NCBI RefSeq assembly: GCF_018598585.1
Contig: NZ_JAHESD010000012.1
Location: 44,144-108,143 of the forward strand
DNA from: Chryseosolibacter indicum
GTDB lineage: Bacteria; Bacteroidota; Bacteroidia; Cytophagales; Cyclobacteriaceae
Direction of reading: 5' to 3'
DNA: 64,000 nt
How positions within the stretch are numbered: position 1 is the first letter of the stretch; the number at the start of each line of letters is the position of its first letter. This document shows positions 35,122-43,200 of this stretch, piece after piece. Under the pieces are notes generated by a model that ran no database searches, had not been told where the DNA came from, and saw nothing but the letters and a program-made list of their open reading frames with translations. The position numbers and the translations under genes are program-made.

Positions 35122-35631
35122 CTATAAATTATTATTTTCCTTTTCGCCTTTCTGAATTTCTTCTTTGGCCTCGTTAAAAAGGTTTATTTTTCGCGCCTTT
35201 TCTTCAGCTGTACCAAAGCCTCGTGAGATCATTTTCAGTGCCTTTTTTGTTTCTTCAAAAGCAAGTTTAGGATCATCATAGGTGTCTACTATTTCCTGAG
35301 GGGTAGATTTACGTACTTCATTTCTTACAAAGTATGCTGCTACAACCAAAACCGCCAAGCCTGCTGCAATACGCATAGCATTATAGACTAACGTACTAAT
35401 TCTACCTTTTGGAACATGCCTTACCTTTTCCAATACTTCGTCATCAAAAGACACATCATTTAGTGTCTTTTTTTTATGTGTGTTAAAGTATTGGAATAAG
35501 TTTGCTGCACCCTTAAATTCCTGTGGAATATCAGAACCTTTGAAGTACTCACGCAACTGTTGCTCTTCCTCAAGGGAAGTTTCGCAGTTCCAATACTTGT
35601 TTAATAGTTCTTCAATTTTTTTAGAGTCCAT
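35122..35631 (-). CDS. Probable anti-sigma factor (single-pass membrane protein)
   Basis: 169 residues from the ATG at 35631 (an ATG at 35637 adds two residues). The cytoplasmic part (IEELLNKYWNCETSLEEEQQLREYF) has the Trp-Asn-Cys-Glu-Thr-Ser-Leu-Glu-Glu-Glu segment common in Bacteroidota anti-sigma-like proteins. One helix follows (about 88-107, IAAGLAVLVVAAYFV) with a periplasmic tail. It overlaps the sigma gene by 11 nt, which implies coupling and direct control of that sigma factor. Confidence 0.75.
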   Translation of the reverse strand: MDSKKIEELLNKYWNCETSLEEEQQLREYFKGSDIPQEFKGAANLFQYFNTHKKKTLNDVSFDDEVLEKVRHVPKGRISTLVYNAMRIAAGLAVLVVAAYFVRNEVRKSTPQEIVDTYDDPKLAFEETKKALKMISRGFGTAEEKARKINLFNEAKEEIQKGEKENNNL

Positions 35632-36133
35632 AAGCATTAATCTTCATCAATTTTTCGCGCACTGCATTTCTGGCCCTGAACAGGTTCACTTTTACCTGAT
35701 TCATGTCTAATTCTAAAATCTCGCAGATTTCGTTATAGCTATAACCTTCTACGTCCCTAAGGTGAATTACCTGCTTTTGCTTTTCAGGGAGGGCGTTAAT
35801 GAATTCTGTAATCCTGTTCATACTTTCATCCATTTCTGTTGACTCATGAGGCGTAAAGCTCTCCTGCCTGATATCAAAAGTTTCTTCAATGTTCTGTGTC
35901 GGTTTACGTGTTAGCGTACGGAGCCTGTCCAAAGAGAGATTTCTGGTTATGCGCATACACCAAGCTTCCCAATTCTGGATCTGGTCCATCTGCTCACGTC
36001 CTTTCCAGACACGTATGAAGACCTCCTGAACTACATCTTTTGCTTCTTCTTCATTACCCAAAAACTTCAGCGCAAAGCGAAAAAGCTTGTTTTTTACGGG
36101 TAAGACCTGACTTTCAAAAGCTTCGAGATTCAT
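35621..36133 (-). CDS. ECF-type RNA polymerase sigma factor
   Basis: 170 residues. Region 2: NEEEAKDVVQEVFIRVWKGREQMDQIQNWEAWCMRITRNLSLDRLR (about 27-75). Region 4: ALPEKQKQVIHLRDVEGYSYNEICEILELDMNQVKVNLFRARNAVREKL (about 114-163). It heads the operon with the overlapping anti-sigma-like gene and three DUF4252 genes, and is probably autoregulated. Confidence 0.93.
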   Translation of the reverse strand: MNLEAFESQVLPVKNKLFRFALKFLGNEEEAKDVVQEVFIRVWKGREQMDQIQNWEAWCMRITRNLSLDRLRTLTRKPTQNIEETFDIRQESFTPHESTEMDESMNRITEFINALPEKQKQVIHLRDVEGYSYNEICEILELDMNQVKVNLFRARNAVREKLMKINAYGL

Positions 36134-36451
36134 TCGTTTAAATTCATAATCAAGACGACCGGGAAATGGATATGTTACAACGACTTTAAAATTTTCCTTA
36201 TTATTTATTTTACTATCTCATTATCAGCTTGTTTACTCAGAAATAGCCAGCAGTTAAACTTCCATAGCAAAGCGAACATCGTTGTTGGTAGTCTTATTTA
36301 AATTTAAAAGGTTGCAAAGTAATCTTTGTGCTGGTTGGAGCATCCTTTCCGCGTTAGAAGGATGACAATTAATGGTACGAGATTGAGAAACTATAAATGA
36401 GATTATTAGTTGATGAAATTGGTAAAGTTCATTTTAGAAGTTGCGCATAGA
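36134..36451. other. intergenic region, no gene seen
   Basis: About 318 bp upstream of the sigma operon. A 7-bp hairpin CATCCTT/AAGGATG lies at 36340-36364. No reading frame or RNA gene was recognised. It must hold the promoter of the sigma operon, but no clear TAnnTTTG box was identified. Confidence 0.4.
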
Positions 36452-36646
36452 TTAACGAAGTATTTGCTGTACCCTTCCGATTTGTCCATCCTCTAAGCGT
36501 ACTTTTATACCGCGGTGATGCACAGGCGCACTGGTCAAGATATCTTTCACTACCCCCTCCGTTAGCTTTCCTGTCCTCTGGTCCTTTTTAAGTACAATCA
36601 AAACATTTGATCCTTTTTGAATGTTAGCGCGTGTTTTGCCATCCAT
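36452..36646 (-). CDS. YwbE family protein
   Basis: 64 residues, the whole family length: NIQKGSNVLIVLKKDQRTGKLTEGVVKDILTSAPVHHRGIKVRLEDGQIGRVQ. The compact SH3-like beta fold with the central HHRGIKVRL turn is diagnostic. Function unknown; nucleic-acid binding has been suggested for similar folds. Cytoplasmic. Downstream of the SDR terminator, with its own transcript. Confidence 0.92.
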   Translation of the reverse strand: MDGKTRANIQKGSNVLIVLKKDQRTGKLTEGVVKDILTSAPVHHRGIKVRLEDGQIGRVQQILR

Positions 36647-36676
36647 ATCGAAGTGTAAATATTGCGGGTAAAGTTA

Positions 36677-36706
36677 ACAAAAAATGCAAGTCATAGACTT
36701 GCATTT
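36677..36706 (-). terminator. Rho-independent terminator after the SDR gene
   Basis: AAATGCAAGTC (36682-36692) and GACTTGCATTT (36696-36706) form a perfect 11-bp stem with a 3-nt loop; on the minus strand it ends in TTTTTTG. Confidence 0.88.
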
Positions 36707-36737
36707 AAGACATAGAATCTGTTTTGAAATAAGTTAA

Positions 36738-37748
36738 TTAAGGCTGGCCACTTCCTCCTGCCGCGCCATATATTTGGCCGGTAGCGTAGCTGGCATCTGC
36801 AGCTGCAAGTTGCACATAAATGGAGGCTAACTCCACAGGTTGTCCAGGTCTGCTCATAGGAGTATCTGAACCAAATTGCATCAGTTTCTCTTGGGTAGAG
36901 CCACCGCTCACCTGCAATGGCGTCCAAATCGGACCAGGTGCTACTCCGTTAACTCGAATACCTTTTGGCCCTAGTTGTTTAGCCAGAGACTTTACGTAAT
37001 TCATGGTTGCAGCCTTTGTTTGTGCATAATCATAAAGATCAGGTGAAGGGTCATAGGCTTGAACCGATGTTGTTCCTATAATTACAGAGCCGGGCTTGAG
37101 ATGAGGTAAGGCAGCTTTTATAATCCAAAAAGGTGCGTAAATATTAGTCTTTATCGTTGCATCAAAGTCTTCAGTGGTAATGTCTAGTATAGACTGCTTT
37201 GCTTGTTGCCTTGCTGCGTTGCTCACTACTATATCAAGTCCTCCAAGTCCTCCAACTGCTTCATCAACCAATCTTTTACAAAATGCCTCATCGCGTAAGT
37301 CACCTGGAATTGCAATTGCCTTTCGACCTTCGCCTCTTATAAGGTCGACCACTTCTTTCGCATCTGGTTCTTCAGTAGGATAGTAATTAATAGCTACATC
37401 GGCACCTTCCCTGGCATACGCTATAGCTGCAGCCCTACCCATTCCTGAGTCTCCGCCTGTTATCAATGCTTTCCGGCCAGTTAAACGACCAGAACCCTTA
37501 TAACTCTTTTCACCGTGGTCAGGACGTGGTTCCATCTTACTTGCTAATCCCGGCCAAGGTTGTGACTGACTTTTAAAAGGTGGTTTTGGATACTTGTTCA
37601 ATGGGTCTTCAAGTGGCTGTGCGCTTGCTCCTTCAACATCTGACCGCGACGCTGCAAAAACACCTGGAACGGTTAGGGTAGCAAAGCCTGCTCCCAATCC
37701 TCCTATTACTTGCCTGCGCGCACTTCTGTACTTCTCGCTCATCTCCAT
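36738..37748 (-). CDS. SDR family oxidoreductase with Tat-type N terminus
   Basis: 336 residues. The N terminus has a twin Arg (SARRQVIGGLGAGFATL) followed by an Ala-rich stretch, a Tat signal by pattern, then about 60 linker residues. The Rossmann core has TGGDSGMG at 97-104, VSNAAR at about 175-180 and the catalytic Ser228 with Y241-x-x-x-K245 (YAQTK). The linker plus core resembles YghA-type NADP-dependent dehydrogenases. Export of a cofactor-bound oxidoreductase explains the Tat signal. Substrate unknown. Confidence 0.88.
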   Translation of the reverse strand: MEMSEKYRSARRQVIGGLGAGFATLTVPGVFAASRSDVEGASAQPLEDPLNKYPKPPFKSQSQPWPGLASKMEPRPDHGEKSYKGSGRLTGRKALITGGDSGMGRAAAIAYAREGADVAINYYPTEEPDAKEVVDLIRGEGRKAIAIPGDLRDEAFCKRLVDEAVGGLGGLDIVVSNAARQQAKQSILDITTEDFDATIKTNIYAPFWIIKAALPHLKPGSVIIGTTSVQAYDPSPDLYDYAQTKAATMNYVKSLAKQLGPKGIRVNGVAPGPIWTPLQVSGGSTQEKLMQFGSDTPMSRPGQPVELASIYVQLAAADASYATGQIYGAAGGSGQP

Positions 37749-37972
37749 AGTCCTAATTTTTCTTGTGCATCTAAATAACGTATCCTATACTATTCCTGCT
37801 TGGGAATGGCATATCAACTTTATTACACAGAAACAAATCATGCCTTGTTTAGCTTATGCCAATCCATTTATAAAAAGATTAAACAATATTGGCAGTAAAA
37901 GAATTAGAAGCTGCTTATTAATACGAGTTTGACTGGTTTATATGATATACATGGAGGCTGCAGGTGCTATAC

Positions 37973-38611
37973 TTATTTCTCCTCCACCGTGACTAATTCT
38001 GCAGCATTAAAAATACCAACGGGAGAAATTACTTTTTCAGCTAAAGGAATATTATCTCCATAGCGCTCCTTTAGTTTTTTTCTAACAAGGTCGTGGGTAA
38101 GATCAAAAGATCTTAACTCTTGCAACTGACCTAGTTCTATGCGCAGGGCTTCCTTGTATATCTTCCAAACTAATTCAGAACAATAGATATTATTATCCGA
38201 CCATTCAAAGTATACATCATAGTTTTTTCCTATGAACTTCTCACCAACGTCTTTCAGTCTTTTAAGACTTTCGGATGTAAGCAATTGCTCACGGTTCTTC
38301 AACCGCTTCACAACGTAATGGTTTCTCTCTCCTCTTTTAATCCATTCATCCAGCGCCGTTAACTTTACAGGTTGTACTGCTTCATAAACAAAGTAATCTT
38401 CTTCCTGCTTATAAATAATTCCCATGTGACTATACTTAGAATTAGTAGCAAGCTGAATTGCCTTGCTTTGGTCTGACTTTGAAGTCTGAAAAATTATATC
38501 ACCGTTAAGGAGCCCGGTGGATTTCTCTTCTTTACTTCTCCTGATGTCGAGAACCAATATTCCTACACCGCCTATTATTCCAAATAGTATTGTAATGATT
38601 ATCTTTTTCAT
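37973..38611 (-). CDS. YiiX/YebB-like permuted papain-fold hydrolase
   Basis: 212 residues with one N-terminal membrane helix. LLNGDIIFQTSKSDQSKAIQLATNSKYSHMGIIY holds the catalytic His (H62) and NIYCSELVW the catalytic Cys (C144), in the reversed order of circularly permuted papain-like (NlpC/P60-related) enzymes; E77 in YEAVQP is the likely third residue. Family members act on lipid-linked or cell-wall amides; the substrate here is unknown. It ends before the antiporter gene, 18 bp upstream, and may be cotranscribed with it. Confidence 0.85.
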   Translation of the reverse strand: MKKIIITILFGIIGGVGILVLDIRRSKEEKSTGLLNGDIIFQTSKSDQSKAIQLATNSKYSHMGIIYKQEEDYFVYEAVQPVKLTALDEWIKRGERNHYVVKRLKNREQLLTSESLKRLKDVGEKFIGKNYDVYFEWSDNNIYCSELVWKIYKEALRIELGQLQELRSFDLTHDLVRKKLKERYGDNIPLAEKVISPVGIFNAAELVTVEEK

Positions 38612-38629
38612 TGAACCTATTGCTATAGA

Positions 38630-40234
38630 CTAATATCTGTTGAGTCGTGCTTCTTCCAAATCGAGATTATTTTCCATGTTTCTTATAACAGCATCGTCAA
38701 ATCTCTTTTCTAACCTTATCCTGTACAATTCCTGTCTGCGTACTGCTACCAGCTCAAGCATTATCTTCTTGTACAACCTTCGAACCGTATACAGCGCTTC
38801 TTTCTTGTCGCTTTCGTGTTGGGCACTTGCAGTAGCATTGAGGCTCATTTCGACCTGCTCTTTAATACGGCTGATTACATCATACTGATCCATCTCCAGC
38901 GAATAATTCGCGTCAAGATATTCAATTTGTCTTTTCCCGATCTCCATCCTGATCAATTCTACTTGATCTTCTTCAGGAATGTGTTCGTCAATTTCCTTTA
39001 CCTTAAGCCCTTTAATAAACAAAGGAAGTGTTAGTCCTTGAAAAACCAACGTCACCAATATTACAACGAATGTAATGAAGAGTATTAGATTTCGTTGAGG
39101 AAACGCTGATCCATCATTTAAAGTAAGCGGTATAGCTAATGCAGACGCCAACGATACAACACCACGCATACCGGCCCATCCGATCACGAAAGGAAGTTTA
39201 TAGCCGAACGACTTTTCCTTTTCTCGTATTCTTTTACTCACAAGCCCCGGTACAAGAATAGCAACATATACCAGCACAATTCGGATAATGATTACCATGA
39301 TGCTGATGAGCAACGCATAGCGAATAGCATCATTAAAAGCATAGTCTCCAAGGCTTGCTATAATAGCAGGTAGCTCAAGCCCTATGAGTATAAATACAAA
39401 ACCATTTAATAAAAAGCCCACGGTTGCCCATACTTCTTTTGTTTGAATGCGTGTGTTGTAATTTAAAAAATCACTTGCCCTGAAGGATAAAAATAGTCCT
39501 CCACTTACCACAGCCAATACACCTGACCAGTTCAATTCTTCTGCCCCAAGGTACATAAGGTAAGGAGCTATTAATGTAATAGGTGTCGTGATGCTCGAAT
39601 CTTTAACCCAATACTTTAAAATAAAATACAATACATGCGCTATTGCAAGGCCCACTACTACACCCATTACTGCCAGCACAGAAAAATTCATAAATGCTTC
39701 CTTAAATACAAAGCTTCCGGTAAGTATCGCAGCCAGTGCAAACCGAAACACAGTTAGTGACGCTGCATCGTTTACAAGGCTTTCTCCTTCTAAAATAGTG
39801 ATACCCCGCTTCGGAACATTCATTCCTTTTATCACCGATGTTGCCGCTATTGCATCTGGTGGTGATATTATTCCTCCCAACAGAAAACCTAACGCCAATG
39901 TAAATCCTGGAATAATAAGCATTGAGAAATATGCGACTGCGGCAGAGGTTGCTAATACAAGGCCAAAGCCCAGCACCAGAATTGGTCTCTTCCACTTCCA
40001 GAGATCCTGCCATGACGAGTACCACGCAGCTTCAAACAACAGGGGTGGCAGAAAAATAAGAAATACCATATCAGGATTTATGTTGATAGTGGGCATCCCC
40101 GGGATAAAACTTATTAACAACCCACCAATTACTAAAAAGATAGGATAAGACACTTTCAGACGCTGGCTGAGAAGATAAAGCAGCGCCATCGCGAAAAACA
40201 GGGTAAGAATTAAAAATAGCTGTTGATGTATCAC
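38630..40234 (-). CDS. CPA1-type sodium/proton antiporter
   Basis: 534 residues, about 12 membrane helices then a 120-residue C-terminal cytoplasmic region. GGIISPPDAIAATSVIKGMNVPKR and ILEGESLVNDAASLTVF are the conserved ion-binding helices of the NhaP-like antiporters (the Asp of the first and the N-D pair of the second). GWAGMRGVVSLASALAIPL is the family's later conserved helix. It exchanges Na+ or K+ for protons to control internal pH. Confidence 0.92.
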   Translation of the reverse strand: MIHQQLFLILTLFFAMALLYLLSQRLKVSYPIFLVIGGLLISFIPGMPTININPDMVFLIFLPPLLFEAAWYSSWQDLWKWKRPILVLGFGLVLATSAAVAYFSMLIIPGFTLALGFLLGGIISPPDAIAATSVIKGMNVPKRGITILEGESLVNDAASLTVFRFALAAILTGSFVFKEAFMNFSVLAVMGVVVGLAIAHVLYFILKYWVKDSSITTPITLIAPYLMYLGAEELNWSGVLAVVSGGLFLSFRASDFLNYNTRIQTKEVWATVGFLLNGFVFILIGLELPAIIASLGDYAFNDAIRYALLISIMVIIIRIVLVYVAILVPGLVSKRIREKEKSFGYKLPFVIGWAGMRGVVSLASALAIPLTLNDGSAFPQRNLILFITFVVILVTLVFQGLTLPLFIKGLKVKEIDEHIPEEDQVELIRMEIGKRQIEYLDANYSLEMDQYDVISRIKEQVEMSLNATASAQHESDKKEALYTVRRLYKKIMLELVAVRRQELYRIRLEKRFDDAVIRNMENNLDLEEARLNRY

Positions 40235-40500
40235 GGCGTTTTATGATTTACAATAATGAGCAACGCGCAATATAAGCCTTTCTATGCTTTGATATCTACA
40301 AATTTTAAGGAGGTACCAAGACAAGCGGACAAAATAGAGAATAATTGTACGAGACGATTACAAGATCGAGGAGGAGGATTATACTAGGTAAAACTTCGAA
40401 TAAGGATTGAACATGAAGAGCTCAACTGGCGTTATTTAATATATTTAGACTGTTTTGAGGTATTTATTACAACATCACAACTTCGAATTCCGCCCGTATT

Positions 40501-40872
40501 TTAATTCAAATCAGAGAACTGACCGAAATGCCAGAGAATACCCGAGGGGTCATGCAGGAAGCACTCTTTACCCCAATCATATTCACGTATCGGCGTAAGT
40601 CTTACTCCTTCAAATCTTTCAGGTAGATTCATTTCCAAAAGCTCATTCCAGTAACGGGTTACATCATCAACTTCCAGAAAGATCATTGTATTATCTACCC
40701 AATCTTTCACATAATAAGCTTGTAAATAAAATGCTAGTTTCCCAATTCTAAATGCCGACATGTTATTACTCAACACTGTCTCCTCAAATCCCAGGTAGCT
40801 ATAAAAGCTTCTTGACACCTCAAAATCTTTTGCACCGATAAAAGGACGAATGGAAGTAGCTGTATGTTTCAT
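40501..40872 (-). CDS. VOC/glyoxalase-bleomycin resistance family protein
   Basis: 123 residues, two beta-alpha-beta-beta-beta modules. IGAKDFEVSRSFYSYLGFEETV and YYVKDWVDNTMIFLEVDDVTRYWNEL are typical first-half signatures; FLHDPSGILWHFGQF is the usual C-terminal metal-binding strand. The family covers dioxygenases, isomerases and drug-binding proteins; the role is unclear. It and the Crp/Fnr regulator (63 bp apart) are on the same strand. Confidence 0.85.
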   Translation of the reverse strand: MKHTATSIRPFIGAKDFEVSRSFYSYLGFEETVLSNNMSAFRIGKLAFYLQAYYVKDWVDNTMIFLEVDDVTRYWNELLEMNLPERFEGVRLTPIREYDWGKECFLHDPSGILWHFGQFSDLN

Positions 40873-40935
40873 AATTTTCGCTTTAATGGCGCGCTAAACT
40901 TAACACCAGAAAATGTGTTTATACCTTGACTTAAA

Positions 40936-41502
40936 TCAAGAATATACACCTTTAGCAAAATTTTCCCTTACTCTGCTTAAAGTCTCCGGGGCCATTTTAA
41001 GATAGGATGCAATATATTTAAGCGGGAACTTCTGAATTAAATTATTCCGATTATCGAGAATGTACTGATACTTCTGTGCTGGCGTCATCCGATCATCAAA
41101 GAAACTAATTCTTGAACCTGCGGCTGTAAATATCTTCGCCAGCTGCAGAAAGGCTGGCGACTGCGCTATTAAACAATGTATTGACTCTATTGATAATTCT
41201 AATAACCTGCTATCTGTATAGGCTTTTATAAAAGTATCTGAAGGCTTTTGAAATGTAAAACTGATTTGGTTTAAAACCCATTCCTGATCAGCGTGAAGAT
41301 CAATAACATTTTCTTTAATTTCATCCTTAGACTTATACTGATATAAAGAACCTGTTATGTTGAAGAAAATAGATCTACAAACTTCTCCTCGTTTAACAAG
41401 AAGTTCATCTTTTGAAATTGTTCTGTGCCTTACTTCCTTCTCGAAAAGCGTTTCGTCACTACTACTATAAATTCCGTTGTTTTTTAAAATAGCAGAAATC
41501 AT
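40936..41502 (-). CDS. Crp/Fnr family transcriptional regulator
   Basis: 188 residues from the ATG at 41502 (a GTG at 41526 is in frame). The N-terminal cyclic-nucleotide-binding beta roll (LVKRGEVCRSIFFNITGSLYQY) and the C-terminal winged helix with KYIASYLKMAPETLSRVRENF as recognition segment are present. Conserved cAMP-contacting residues are not evident, so a different signal is likely. The divergent DinB-family gene across a 330-bp gap may be a target. Confidence 0.85.
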   Translation of the reverse strand: MISAILKNNGIYSSSDETLFEKEVRHRTISKDELLVKRGEVCRSIFFNITGSLYQYKSKDEIKENVIDLHADQEWVLNQISFTFQKPSDTFIKAYTDSRLLELSIESIHCLIAQSPAFLQLAKIFTAAGSRISFFDDRMTPAQKYQYILDNRNNLIQKFPLKYIASYLKMAPETLSRVRENFAKGVYS

Positions 41503-41835
41503 AAAATGAAAATAACTGTATTTCACCTTCTTATCAAATATCCTTGGTGTAATAGTAAGTTACTTAACTTAGAAGTATTCGTTTACAACCCTGCTGACTC
41601 CTTCTGAACAACCCCCTTAATTTCTTTATCAGCGGCGATACATCAAAGAAATGTTTTTTTGCAGACGACATCTGCGGAGAGTAAAAATAATCTAACAATA
41701 GAATCGATAATCAAGATGAGCGATGGAAATTTATAAAGTTCTATCTTTACAAGCGTTTTATTTTAGCCAACCATGACAGTTTTAAATGGAGCGTGCCGGG
41801 AGACGTTGGCGATTACACTGAGACAAACAAAGCCT
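41503..41835. other. intergenic region, no gene seen
   Basis: About 333 bp between divergent genes. No convincing reading frame, RNA gene or repeat. It probably contains the promoters of both, and a Crp/Fnr-type site may lie here, but none was identified by eye. Confidence 0.4.
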
Positions 41836-42282
41836 ATGCAGCTATTCTTACGTGATCTTTTCGAGTACAACAACCACTCCAACAATACTATTATTAAAAT
41901 TCTGACCGAGAATGAAACGATTGTTTCTGATCACTGTATTAAGCTAATAAGTCATATACTGAATGTACATGGTATATGGAATCATAAAATCGCACCAAGA
42001 GAATTACAGTATGAAAGGTGGGAAAAACATCATATCCATCAATTACATGAGATCAATAAAAAGAACTATGAAGACTCCGTTTCTATTCTTGATTCCTTCG
42101 ACCCGGACAAAGTAATTGATTACAGACTCAGTACGGGACAACCTTTTAGAAACAGCATTCGGGATATTCTATTTCATGTAATCAACCACTCTACCTATCA
42201 TCGTGCGCAAATTGCTACTGAATTCAGGCAAATGGGTCTTGAACCACTTTTAACTGATTACATAGCGTATAAAATGAAATAA
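41836..42282 (+). CDS. DinB family protein
   Basis: 148 residues from the ATG at 41836, which gives the usual DinB start (MQLFLRDLFEYNNHSNNTIIK); an ATG at 41773 would add 21 unusual residues. Four-helix bundle with the DinB metal ligands: H in VSDHCIKLISHILNVHGIW (about residue 44-50), and H..H in LFHVINHSTYHRAQIA near the C terminus. These proteins are thiol transferases or metal-dependent hydrolase-like; function here is unknown. Last chromosomal gene before the accessory island. Confidence 0.8.
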   Translation: MQLFLRDLFEYNNHSNNTIIKILTENETIVSDHCIKLISHILNVHGIWNHKIAPRELQYERWEKHHIHQLHEINKKNYEDSVSILDSFDPDKVIDYRLSTGQPFRNSIRDILFHVINHSTYHRAQIATEFRQMGLEPLLTDYIAYKMK

Positions 42283-42421
42283 GTAATTTAAAGGTTACTA
42301 TCTCCTAGACTGGGACAAACTTATTTTGGATTACCTAACTAGCGCAAGTCTTAGGAAAGTCCGATGGTATGAGGGTGACTTGTACTAACTTACTTCAAAT
42401 TATCGGGCTTCAATCATTGTA

Positions 42422-42467
42422 GGTCCAAGTCGCGCGCAATGCCTGGCGCATGCTTAAGACTTGAACC
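42422..42467. repeat. Imperfect hairpin in the flank of the transposase
   Basis: GGTCCAAGTC pairs with GACTTGAACC (one internal mismatch); an inner GCGC/GCGC pairing extends it. GC-rich compared with its surroundings. Possibly a terminator or a third REP-like unit. Confidence 0.4.
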
Positions 42468-42491
42468 AGAAATGGGTCCTATTTCCCTCCC

Positions 42492-42522
42492 GCTCAGAGT
42501 CACTCTTCAGAGGACTCTGAGC
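42492..42522. repeat. REP-like palindrome 1
   Basis: GCTCAGAGTC (42492-42501) and GACTCTGAGC (42513-42522) are exact inverted repeats. The loop contains CTCT-TC-AGAG and so nests a smaller hairpin. It contains the stop codon of the RAYT gene and resembles palindrome 2 in design. Confidence 0.7.
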
Positions 42523-43135
42523 TTTCTGAAACACTGCTCTTAATTTTACCTAAATCTTTGTAATGAACAACAAATTCATTCTTTTCATCCAACTCATAAA
42601 ATGCTGCACTTGAATGTGAATATGAGGCAAAGTCTTCGACCAACGACCATTTTCCTTTTACAGGATTATGGTGAATATAATCCAACTTCTGCTCTACCAT
42701 TTGTTCGTTATAACATAGCCGTGCATCAAATGACAACCTGAAAATCTGATGAAGTTTTCCTTTTACGATTTCCTTTTGTTCAACACCTTCTGACAGTTCT
42801 TTTAATATCTCATGCTTACCCTGCTTCTTTAAACCGTTCACAATAGCATAAGCGATGAACCGCTTGCCTTCACCCACAAGTTTGTTAAGGGAGGTTCCGT
42901 TATGTGATAGAAACAATAATGCATGAAGGTGATTGGGCATGATCACATAAGCTGCAACGTGACAACCATCCTTTTTAAGATGTTCAAACCACTTATAAAC
43001 AGAATGATAACCATTACTTTCCTTAAACAGCGGCAACCATTTATAACAAGTGATTGTACAGAAGTAGACCTGATGAGCTTCGTTATGTTGCTGGTGTAGA
43101 GACAAGAGGGGTTTATTTATTAATCCAATGTACAA
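42500..43135 (-). CDS. IS200-like REP-associated tyrosine transposase (RAYT)
   Basis: 211 residues from a TTG at 43135. This is a Y1-type HUH transposase: VIMPNHLHALLF holds the HxH metal motif (about residues 66-72), and Y152 region LDYIHHNPVKGKW carries the catalytic Tyr. It matches the TnpA_REP class in length and motif layout. The class cuts and joins single strands at REP hairpins and is usually not part of a mobile IS. The last codons (SSESSEE, stop) are encoded by the REP-like palindrome at 42492-42522, and a related palindrome sits 36 bp upstream. Confidence 0.9.
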   Translation of the reverse strand: MYIGLINKPLLSLHQQHNEAHQVYFCTITCYKWLPLFKESNGYHSVYKWFEHLKKDGCHVAAYVIMPNHLHALLFLSHNGTSLNKLVGEGKRFIAYAIVNGLKKQGKHEILKELSEGVEQKEIVKGKLHQIFRLSFDARLCYNEQMVEQKLDYIHHNPVKGKWSLVEDFASYSHSSAAFYELDEKNEFVVHYKDLGKIKSSVSESSESSEE

Positions 43136-43170
43136 AAGTTAGCGTAGCAAATGAAATTGTGCTTCTAAAA

Positions 43171-43200
43171 CCTCAGTGTCCTCTTCGAGTGACACTGAGG
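43171..43200. repeat. REP-like palindrome 2
   Basis: CCTCAGTGTC (43171-43180) and GACACTGAGG (43191-43200) are exact inverted repeats around CTCTTCGAGT. It lies 35 bp upstream of the RAYT start and supplies the last codons and stop of the HEPN-like gene. It has the same plan as palindrome 1 (C-T-C-A-G-x-G-T-C, CTCTTC, GAG). Confidence 0.7.

Noticed and set aside
36338..36365. CATCCTT/AAGGATG hairpin as a terminator of ywbE
   Set aside because: It is 90 bp beyond the stop, has only 7 bp and no T tract on either strand.
39588..40148. 186-codon plus-strand frame opposite the antiporter gene
   Set aside because: A shadow of a long hydrophobic gene; its residues are those expected from the complement of membrane-helix codons.
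42283..42491. tRNA or other known RNA gene in the gap before the transposase
   Set aside because: The hairpin there has no T-loop, anticodon arm or CCA-type end.
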